DNA from: Sanghuangporus weigelae
Taxonomy: Eukaryota > Basidiomycota > Agaricomycetes > Hymenochaetales > Hymenochaetaceae
Length of the DNA stretch: 64,000 bases
NCBI GenBank assembly: GCA_033182465.1
Contig: CP137325.1
Location: 1,674,001-1,738,000, forward strand
Direction of reading: 5' to 3'
Positions 45,801-54,828 of the stretch are shown here, piece after piece. The translations under genes and the position numbers were made by a program. The notes beneath the pieces were generated by a model. That model was not told the DNA's origin. It saw only the letters and a list, made by a program, of their open reading frames with translations, and did not search any database. Each line of letters starts with the position of its first letter. The first letter of the stretch is position 1.

Positions 45801-46913
45801 CAAGAGCGATGCGAACGAATGCCGCAGCAGTAGCTGCGGATGTGACCAACGAAAGGGAGGACGACTTCGATGATGAAGACGCCCTTGCTGCAGTGATGGA
45901 TCTTGAGGATCCAGTGGAACCGAGGACAATTCAAGAGGCTAGGGGTCTACCAGAATGGCCCCTATGGGAGAACACTATAAAAGAGGAGCTGGGAGCTTTA
46001 GAAGCCGCTGAGACGTGGGAGAAGGGACACGCACCTAAAGGAGCCAATATCATTGGCTCTAAATGGGTTTTCAAGGTGAAGAAGGATTTATCTGGCAAGA
46101 CTGTACGCTACAAAGTGAGGCTAGTTGCACAAGGGTTCAGCCAAGTACTAGGAGTCGATTTCTTTGAGACGTACGCACCTGTTGCGAAACTATCTACCAT
46201 CCAAACGATTCTTGCGATGGCCTCCCAATTCGACATGGAAATTGAACAAATCGACGTCAAAAGTGCTTACCTGAATGGAGAATTTGAAGATGGGGAGCAA
46301 ATTTACATGAGGCCGCCTCCAGGATATGGGACGGAGAAGACGATGGTGTACGTGTTGAAGAAACCAATTTACGGCCTAAAGCAGTCCAGCCGTAAATGGT
46401 ACCAAAAAGTCACATGGATTCTTGTCGATCAACTTGATTTCAAATACAGCGATCTGGACCTCGGAGCTTTCTATTGTAGGGATGGTGATGATCTTATCGT
46501 GATCGTCATCCACGTAGATGATTTCACGATCGCCACTAATCGACACAGTCATATTTCGGAATTCAAATCTCGCCTTCACACTTTTGTAGAAATCTCAGAC
46601 TTGGGCGAATTAAACTGGCTACTGGGCATCAAAATAAATCGAAATTGTCTTCATGGAACTATCAGTCTTTCTCAACATTCTTATATCAAATCTATACTCC
46701 GAAGATTCAATTTTGACCAGCTCAAAACTGTCAATAGTCACATGGATCCGAATATTCGACTCAGTACTGCTTAGACGCCCTCCACTTTGGAAGAACTTGG
46801 TTTAATGTGCAATGTACCTTACAGGGAGTGCATTGGATCACTTATGTATGCCGCTCTGGCCACTAGACCGGATATCGCCTTTGCAGTTACTTTGCTTTCG
46901 AAATTTTCTATTA

Positions 46914-47673
46914 CTGCCTTTTTCATATGTATTGTCACTCACGACTTCTGTGATTTTTATCACACAGAACACCTCAAAATATAAAAATCACCATATCTCA
47001 CTCAATTCTTGACTGTTCTGCATGATCTAAGTTTCGAAATTCATAGTTTTAAAATATGTTTCAAACTCTAACAAGGATGAAGAGAAATGAGCAAAGAATG
47101 AGTGAGATATGTCGTAAAAGGTCGATTTTAGACACATCTTTCATGTGCAGTTTTTCCTGCCCTCAGACTGGGTGCTACAACAACCTAGACTGCACCAAAG
47201 TGATGCTATTGGTATAATATGAATTTGCAGACATCAGATTTCCTAAGAATAAATTTATTTTGAGGTCTGGGGGTCCTTGAGAAAAGGTAGATTTCAGCTC
47301 AGCCCAGACATGCATCAAACCAGCAGATGCAACACAGAATAGAGCTCAAAGTCAGCCTGTAAACTTAAAATAAAATTATCATATCATTTTGGACTTGCTT
47401 ATAGGACTGTAGAAGCAGGGATGAGGGCAGGAAAAACTGCACATGAAAGATGTGTCTAAAATCGACCTTTTACGACATATCTCACTCATTCTTTGCTCAT
47501 TTCTCTTCATCCTTGTTAGAGTTTGAAACATATTTTAAAACTATGAATTTCGAAACTTAGATCATGCAGAACAGTCAAGAATTGAGTGAGATATGGTGAT
47601 TTTTATATTTTGAGGTGTTCTGTGTGACAAAAATCACAGAAGTCGCGAGTGACAATACATATGAAAAAGGCAG
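46914..47673. mobile_element. TIR transposon with about 250-bp arms, nested in copia
   Basis: A 760-bp element begins CTGCCTTTTTCATATG and ends with the exact inverse. The arms continue pairing for about 250 bp (for example gtcgtaaaaggtcgatttta near 47110 mirrored at 47460). TA flanks both sides, and removal restores an in-frame copia sequence (KFSIKPRLTHWEA). The central 250 bp has no transposase frame. TA duplication suggests a non-autonomous Tc1/mariner-like element. Confidence 0.85.
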
Positions 47674-48064
47674 TAAACCTAGATTGACTCACTGGGAAGC
47701 CGTTAGGCATGTATTCGCCTATTTGAAAGGTACTAAAGACCTTTGGTTGATGTACGGAGGAGTGGACTATGAAGAACTGAAGGGATTTACTGATGCTGAC
47801 GGCAGCGTCCAGGAGGACCGACGTGCAATTTTGGGAAATGCCTTTTTGATTAATGGAGGCGCCGTTTCATGGTATTCAAAAACTCAGGAGCTTGTTTCTC
47901 TTTCTACTACGGAATCCGAATACATCGCAGCCGTTCATGCTGCGAAAGAAGTGATTTGGCTCAAACAACGCATCACTCAAATTTTCGAAACGTCGCCAGA
48001 ACCTACAACAATCTATTCGGACAATAAATCAGCTATCTATCTTACTCAAAATCGCCAATTCCAT

Positions 48065-49382
48065 TGAAACTCCTTGGTACTTTCTGTTAGCAGAGGAGTG
48101 TCACAGTTCTGTTGGGGGCTGTTCTGTAGGATCAAGACGAATGGAATGGCGGAAGGATGACTATAGGCTAAAGCTGGGATGATTTCCGTAGGGTTAAGCT
48201 AAGTTCCGAAGCGGTTTTGGAGGCGATGAGTAAGTTTGAGATTATAGGCTGCTGAAAGTATGCGGGGGTGGGGATTTGATCGGAGAAGAGATGCTAAGAA
48301 GCAAGCGGGAGAAGTTGAAGCGAGGGGGATCGGCGGTGGCGATACGATGGTACGAACAATATCCTCACAGGTAACCCTTCAATGGATTCGAACCCTGGGG
48401 ACTAGAAGACGATGAGACGAAGCTTGGGACGATATTCCCAAGGCTTAGAACGAAGCTAGAGTGATCTTACGAGGATCCGATACGATGCGACGGGATGCAA
48501 CGAAATGCGAGGTATTTTGCAGCATAACGATGCGAAACGACGCGGAAACGGAGCGGGGAGACGAGAGCTGATTAGGGAGACGAGTAGTTTTCGAGTGAAG
48601 AATCTCTAACAGCAACGCGAGTCGAACTGAGCACACTAATCTCGGAACGCGACTGTTAAGCAGAGGTTTCGGGACGTGTGAAGCAGAACTATCGTATATT
48701 TGATAGAGGCAGGGGAGTCGAAGTGAGTACAGTGAGAGTTGAAGTGATTCGACTATAGCAACGAGAGAAGACGAGCAGGACTAGAAATGGGCTTTCAGAT
48801 CTGGACTCGACTCCTGTACTGAACTGAACTGTCTCCTCTACGCGAATAGATTGTCTATTTATAACATTGTCCATCCTGAGCCTTCGAAGCATCAGGGAGC
48901 ATAAACGAAGAGAAGTCGGAAGGCATATCATAAAAAGGGGAGCATGGAGAACAAAAGACGAGGTGAACATATCTGGAAAGTGGCGAGCATATAGATCATA
49001 GGGCATAAAACAAAATATGAGCGCATATAGAACATAAAGGGGAAAAGTCGGAGCACAATGCATCGGTTCGAAGCTTGGGAGGCGTCGGTGGTCGAGTCCG
49101 AGTTTCTCAATTCAAACCTCGAGATTGGGACTGATAGGACGAATCAGCTGAGCCTTCCTTTGTGGAGTCGACTGGGTGGCTCAGGTGTCCGATCTGCTAC
49201 CCTTGTGTGATTTCCAACGTCGTAAGTCCTCTTCAGGCGGCAGTCCGATGCGCGAGGCTGTAATAGACCGTTCCGCTTCGAATCTTGTCGATCCGCGCTG
49301 GGTTAAGCTGTTACGACGCGGAACGTGGCGGAATATGTGTCACGTGTGTGATTTCGGACTTAGCGTGTCGGTGCTTCTTACA
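48065..49382 (-). repeat. Solo LTR, family A, copy 2 (in copia RNase H)
   Basis: A 1318-bp copy of 894-2214 with the same TGAAACTCC and TTCTTACA ends. It splits the RNase H motif QFH / ARTKHID. Flanks CCAT and CCGT form a 4-bp target duplication with one CpG transition. Confidence 0.88.
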
Positions 49383-49570
49383 CCGTGCCAGAACAAAACA
49401 TATTGACATTTGCTACCATTTTCTACGCTGGGCTTGCGAAAATGGCAAAGTCAAACTTATTTTTTGTCCTACCGAAGATATGACAGCCAACATTCTTACA
49501 AAACCCCTACCCGGATTCAAAGTCAAACATTTTGCATTTGAACTCGGACTACGTACAATTTGAGGGGGAG

Positions 49571-49739
49571 TGTTGGAATCCAAATCGACGAAGTCCCGAT
49601 CTAGGAACATTCTAGGCACGTGTCTCGGAAAAGTACTGTCTTGAAAGCCTATAAATATGTAGTTTATTTCCATGTATTTCTTTAGTTCTCGAATCTAATA
49701 GCTGTGTGCTTGAATACTTCGTTTGCTCCCCTGCTCAGA
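49571..49739 (+). repeat. 3' LTR of copia element 1
   Basis: 169 bp matching 42631-42799, with one visible C/T difference near 49711 (gcttgaa against gctcgaa). It is followed by the CCGTA duplication and the resumed FunK1 frame. Confidence 0.93.
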
Positions 49740-51639
49740 CCGTATTGACGTGCCCCGTTCGCTAGTTGTTGAGGAGAAAAGCGACTTGGAAGCTTTGGGA
49801 ATAACGGGACTCATGGAGAACGTTGATCGATCACGGTTCCTCCTTGCCTTAGAAACAATCGGCTATCCTCTATGCTCCAGTACGTCAGTTCTGGAGTTTC
49901 TAGAAGCAATGTATGACCTACTTGAAGGCAAGTTTACTAACAAAATATTAATTTCACTCGATATAGTACTGATGCATGCTCCAGTCCTTCGATACGTTGC
50001 ACAGGAAGAGAACATCCTTCATCGAGACATCAGCTGGAGCAGTGTTCTAATTCGTCCATTCCAACAAAGGACTAGCCACCAGACTGACGTCAAAAAAGTT
50101 CTTTCGAGGGCGCACAACAGGCAACACGAAGAGCATGAATGCGGGATCCCTCACCAATATCGTTTCATTTCGGACATATTCGAGGAAGAGTGAGTTATCC
50201 GGTTTTCCATAAGCACTGAAAGCTCATCTAGTATATAGTTGGAAAGTCCGAGTCGCATTGGCCGACTTCGATCACGCGATTGATCGCGACAGGGAGAATG
50301 ATTTGAAGGACGAAACAGTAGATTCTATTCATTCACTTTTTGAAGCGAAAACCAGCTCACCCAGATTGCAGGGGACGCCAATGTTCATGGCACACGACCT
50401 CGTTCGTACGCGAGACGCACGGTCTATGAGCAAACTGGGGCCCAAAGCGCTGCTCGCATATCTCATCGATGAAGAGGAGGATCGGCTCTCGCTGTTCTCA
50501 GCCGATCATGAGAAAAAGTATGCCAACGAAGCCGAGAAGGAAGCATGGGATGAATTCTACAGCGATGCGTTTAGAAGTCTGAAGTGGCATATCAATCCTT
50601 TCCGGACCAGTGAAGATAAGCTACTGGGGTCATTCAAACAGGAAGTTGTCCATGATGCCGAGTCTGTTTTCTATCTCTGTGTTCTATTCTTCAACCGCAT
50701 GTGGCCACATGGCGAGTTTGTGAAGAAATCAGAGATGGACCGCCTGGCAGAAGAAAGAGGAGAGACGTTCAGTTATTTGGTTGATAAGCGAAAAAATCCC
50801 AAAGAGCTGCTCAATGGCCTCCGCCGAGAAGGGTTTTGCAAGGGCGAGAGGTTCGAACCGCTGTACAAGATGCTAGACGCCGTGAGTATGTATCTCGCCG
50901 TTCCATGGTACAATGTCGCTGGGACCAAACGAGGAGAGCAATACGAGTTTCATCTTCACGAATTTATGCAAAGGCTGTTTCTTTAGGAGATAATAAGAAT
51001 GAGGGAGAACGGAGATCCAATATTCATAGAGCAGAATCCGCTGCCGGTTCGCGTTCCCCATCATAGTGTCTCATGGATGTTCAACGCCTGTTCCTTCCCT
51101 TCATCTTCGGGTTCTGGCGACGTAGACTTGCAGGACGGGTGGAAATGTGAAGGAGATCCTGACGTGGAATCACGGTGTCCTGAGCAAGACAAGCGGCTTG
51201 TAAGTTCTATGTTGCTTTTGTCTAAGTTCCTTGATGGTTGTAGTAACTGTCAGCCGCAGCACAGGGTGATGTCCAGTAAGGTCCTCACAGTGAAAGCAAG
51301 GCATAAGATGATCGACAAGGAAGGACCTAGTTCCACAAGTAGAGATACAAAAAATCATGCAATGGGCGATAATGTATGTCATTCGGTTCTACTCATTCCG
51401 CATTTCCTGACCTCGGTCTCCCGAAGCTTATTCTCCCTGTGGATCGTCCAGACGAGATGCCTTTAGACGATCAAACTAAATACCATGATCCCACCGGAAC
51501 ATTCTGGGATATATATTGATGGAAACTCCGGGAGAGGTTATGGTTTGCGGCTGATGATTTGTACTAGGAACGTCGTCCCCAGTATTCGGCAGCCAGCCTT
51601 GAACTAATCCTGAATGAATCGATTCTCAAATGAAGATAT

Positions 51640-51913
51640 ATTGAGGAATTCTGAGCCAGCAAGGGATATTTGAAGAAGTTTATCGCTCCCTCCGACAATT
51701 CGACCATACCCTTTCGCAGTCACTTCTACAAAAAAAGAGGTGCACGCACTCGCCTGGGCCGGATATGTGACTATGCGGCAGCCAACGGATACCGCCATAC
51801 ATAACGACATAGAATATGGACTCCACGTCATCCTGGATTTTATGACGAAAGCTTTGCATGCTATACAAAGCATTTCCCGACATGTCGCAGAACATAACAA
51901 ACATACGAAGAGC
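51640..51913 (-). pseudogene. Antisense FunK1 kinase fragment at the 5' edge of FunK1 gene 3
   Basis: On the minus strand this segment encodes MSGNALYSMQ, FRHKIQDDVESIFYVVMYGG and IRWLPH, the activation-loop to helix region of a FunK1 kinase (H...DDxESxFYV and LPH are family signatures). It is closer in pattern to the DDLESFFYV subfamily than to the HDAESVFYLC type of the neighbouring genes. Sense-strand similarity to FunK1 N-termini starts right after it (LVFVPNSKSRI at about 51917). So an inverted piece of another FunK1 gene replaces the normal 5' end of gene 3. Confidence 0.65.
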
Positions 51914-54218
51914 CTGGTCTTCGTCCCGAATTCCAAATCTCGGATCAGGTCAATGCCGGAAAGCAACGAGATCGAGTTACCAGATCTTGTTGCCTTTACC
52001 GTGACTATAGCGAAAGCACGTCGCGCATCCACTTCGTTTCCTCCTATCCCTCCTGCGTTCTGGCTTGACGGACTTGTCGAACAAAAAGTCAAAGACAGTA
52101 ACGAAGTCGTCCGTCAATGCCTTCGCTACCTCTTCTCAGACTCTCGCCATCATCCTGGCTCGTTCCTTCGGCATGCCCTCCTGGCCAATAAATACCACTT
52201 CCAACTTGTAACGCTCGGTTTGGATCATCATTATCTATGGCCGACAATCAACTGGACGGATGAGAATTGGATCGAACGTCTTTATTCCTACGTTGATATC
52301 ATTGTTCAAGAGGCCAGAAAGCAACGTCCAGAATCCATCCCGACGTTACTTAAGGTCATCGAGGACAAAACAAAACCTATCGGCGTATTTACGGTAGAGG
52401 TGGGCGAAGACAAGTATCGGCTCCTCCCAAGTTTTTGCGGAAGAGGTAACGGTCGGAAGCCATTTGTTGCTCTAGGAGTATCCATGAAGGGCAAGAAACT
52501 TCGTGTCTTCAAATATGCATGGTATGGGAAGACTCAGCTCGACAGAGAACGGACAATACTTGAAAAGCTCAAGGATGCACCGGGTGTTGTACACATCGAC
52601 AGCAGTCTTTCACAACGCGTGATTGAAGACAACAAGACCGATATTATAGGTATAGATCTCGATGAGGAAAGTATTCGCAAGCGGAGCCTTCTTGTTTTGG
52701 AGACAGTTGGATATCCTCTGTGTGCTTGCGAATCAGTGCAAGAGTTCTTGGAAGCAATTTACGATCTTCTCGAAGGTGAGTACCTCGAAGTATCTCCATT
52801 TCCCGCGCTAATCGTATTTCCAGTGCTTCGTTTCGTTGCACAAGAGAAGAATATCTTGCACCGCGATATCAGTTGGAGCAATGTTCTGGTCCGCCCGAAG
52901 GAATATCACGACAATTTTGACATTAAAGCAACAATCGCAAACGCGAAGAAAGATCAAGACTCTAAGGAGAATATCCCCCATGATTATCGCTTTGTGTCCG
53001 ATATCTTCAGCGAGAATGAGTAAGTTATCGTATCAGTTTGAGGGATGGATTCTGACGAGACGATAGCTGGAAAGTGCGAATTGCCCTCGCAGATTTTGAT
53101 CACTCAGTCGACCTCGAAAAAGACGATAAAGACGAACTTAAGAATGCGACGGTAAGTATTTCACGATAGTTGTCGCTGTCTATTTACATATTTTGGACAG
53201 GGAACCCCTATGTTTATGGCGGAAGACGTTCTGTCGGTTCGCAACAGCAGTGCCATGACCTCCTTCTCCAGAATCTATAGGACAATACTCGGCCAAGCCC
53301 TTGACGATTGCGTCGACAAATACGCGAATTATCAGGAAAAACGGGAATGGGATGAATTTTACGAGCATTTTACAGAACTTCGATGGAAAATCGAACCAGA
53401 GGAGCACAATGACAATGCGCTATTGCAGTCCTTCAGACATGGTGCCGTCCATGACGCGGAGTCTGTATTCTACCTCTGCCTCCTATTTTTCAACCGTTTG
53501 TGGCCCTTCGACGAATACATAGAACGATCGGAGATAGGCGTATTGGAAGAGAACAGAGGTAGACTTTTCGAGATTTTTGCAGGAAGGAAGTGCGGCAGAC
53601 CTACTGTCCGCTTCGATTTACTCGAAAGAACCAGCTTTGCGGCTGGTGAGAGATTCGAACCGTTTTACGTCATGCTCAAAGCGATGCTCTCGTACGTTAG
53701 GGTTCCCTGGTACAATGTCACTGAGACGGGTCGGCGCGAGCAATACGAGTTTCATTTGCATGATTTCATGCAAAGGCTGATCCTGAAGGAGATCAGAAGA
53801 TTGCGGTCTAATAGAGATCCCATTCGCATAGAGATGAACCCTGTTGGAGCGAGAACCGCGCTTCAAACGGCCGGAAATCTCTACACCAGCAAATGCTCTG
53901 ATATGTTTATGTTTCGCGGCGTGAGTCCTAGACTGTCAGTGGAAATTACAGTAGCTTATCTTCATTGTCAGGACAAGAGGCCGCGTGCGACAGTAACTGA
54001 CACGGTACGTACTTCATTACATTCTCGTGAGCGTAATGGCGTCTTACTTCTGTCCCCAGTCACTTAACTTACCTGTCAGTATACCGAAAGAGATGCCAAA
54101 TCCCGTAAAACAAATGCTCCCCGATTTCTTTTGGGATATATACTGGGTAAAGAGACGCGAAAAGACCTGGCTCGTTGCCGATAAGTTATTCAGGCCTTCC
54201 GAGCGTAATAAGGGATGA
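51773..54218 (+). CDS. FunK1-type protein kinase 3 (5' end altered)
   Basis: Exons from the first in-frame ATG: 51773-52775, 52824-53019, 53067-53151, 53201-53920, 53972-54004 and 54060-54218, about 731 residues. All introns are GT-AG with consistent phases. Domain signatures: LPDLVAFTV, SRHHPGSFLRHAL, GRKPFVALGV, VFKYAWY, GVVHIDS, LEFLEAIYDLL-type, LHRDISWSNVL, VALADFDHS, GTPMFMAEDV, HGAVHDAESVFYLCLLFFNRLWP, and the PKEMP...FFWDIYWVK tail. About 45 N-terminal residues fall in the antisense FunK1 insert, so the original start is lost. It may still be expressed from a new start, or may be a pseudogene. Much of exon 4 is nearly identical to that of gene 4. Confidence 0.75.
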
Positions 54219-54413
54219 CGATCTCCATTGCGTGGGCGTGACTGAAAAGTCTTGCAATTCTTACAATGTTAGCTCAATGTAATAGCCGGACAGAACTTTC
54301 TTTTTCGTCATTGTATGATCAAATATATTGATTGATTCGGAATGATGCTTGCCTCACCTTTGAAGATAACTCATCTTCCCTGGAGGCATTATTGAAAATG
54401 GGCAAAGCGAATC
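54219..54413. other. 3' flank of FunK1 gene 3
   Basis: No gene. AT-rich; likely 3' UTR and intergenic sequence. Confidence 0.4.
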
Positions 54414-54640
54414 TAGGCCTAGTAGCTCAGTGATAGAGCACTACACTGGAATAGCATGGGTTACTAGTTCAATTACAGCGCTGGTCAGAAATTTTCCTCG
54501 ACAGGGATGGAGTACAATCGACACATCTCTTGGAGGTGGCTTCGCAGTGTAGCTCCCTTGGGTCAGTGCGGGGCAGCCCGTCGACATAGAAATGAGAGAG
54601 CTGCCGGTTTTTCATGTGACTTGAACGATTTTTGTATTAC
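54414..54640 (+). mobile_element. Possible tRNA-derived SINE or decayed tRNA gene
   Basis: tagctcagtgata (54423-54436) resembles the pol III A box, and agttcaattac (54466-54476) a decayed B box about 43 bp later, as in a tRNA gene. Acceptor-stem pairing is poor and no intact anticodon arm can be drawn, so it is not a functional tRNA. Roughly 150 bp of GC-richer unrelated sequence follows before the AT-rich flank, as in a tRNA-headed SINE. No second copy was seen in the window. Confidence 0.45.
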
Positions 54641-54828
54641 AATTGGATTCTGTTATTAATATTGTGTAAATTTTATTGGACGTTTAATTCCAACCAAAAA
54701 TAAGCATTTTGGAAAAGATTGAATAGTACTAGTGTATTTATGTGAAGGCGAGAAAGTCACGTGTACGCGTCACTCTCTAGGTCACTCCCTTTTTTTTACC
54801 GCCTCGCTAATACTTAACGCAGCTTACG

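Larger units (their letters stand above)
42872..49561 (+). pseudogene. Copia gag-pol polyprotein (interrupted)
   Basis: A single frame from ATG 42872 is broken by five stops (43436, 43571, 44987, 45275, 46772) and by two insertions. Domains in order: gag (WAIFSYRFEDAVRAKRIWG), zinc knuckle CYNCNRTGHIAKYC (about 43925), protease LDSGATKHLSP (44335), integrase HARLGHIS and CESCIYGHS, then HSDRGGEFTG and DTLEHNGIAERLNRT. RT follows: KWVFKVKKD, KIDVKSAYLNG-type block, YGLKQSSRKWY, and IHVDDFTIA in place of YVDD. RNase H has FTDADGS and TTESEYIAA (47790-47960); the end is KHIDICYHFLR...DILTKPL-type (49405-49560). Each stop can be derived from an Arg, Gln or similar codon by one C-to-T change. The gag-protease-integrase-RT order defines Ty1/copia. 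Confidence 0.93.
42631..49739 (+). mobile_element. Ty1/copia element 1, inserted in FunK1 locus 2
   Basis: A 7.1-kb element with 169-bp LTRs differing at one CpG site in my comparison. Its perfect 5-bp target duplication is CCGTA (42626-42630 and 49740-49744). It has an adjacent priming site, a gag-pol frame, and a ttgagggggag polypurine tract (49560-49570). Two later insertions, a TIR element and a solo LTR-A, account for about 2.1 kb, leaving a copia element of about 5 kb. Confidence 0.95.
41568..51567 (+). pseudogene. FunK1-type protein kinase 2, disrupted by a copia element
   Basis: Host segments are 41568-42630 and 49745-49927 (exon 1, split), 49985-50189, 50239-50317 and 50372 onward to a stop at 51565-51567. 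The copia element (42631-49739) sits within exon 1 after SAPGVVR. The frame continues exactly on the far side (IDVP..., then YPLCSSTSVLEFLEAMYDLL) when one CCGTA duplication is discounted. Kinase motifs are LHRDISWSSVL, VALADFDHA and GTPMFMAHDL. Intron 1 has a GC donor (gcaagt). Further damage: TAG at 50984-50986 and TGA at 51517-51519 in the conserved FWDIY-W tail. It is therefore dead. N-terminal motifs KPDVIAFCAD and SRHHPESFVRHGL show its relation to FunK1 gene 3. Confidence 0.9.

Noticed and set aside
51740-51772. FunK1 gene 3 start at 51740
   Set aside because: The codon there is GTG, not a usual fungal start; the first in-frame ATG is at 51773, itself within the antisense FunK1 segment.
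54417-54490. Functional tRNA gene
   Set aside because: A and B box resemblance only; acceptor and anticodon stems do not pair well.
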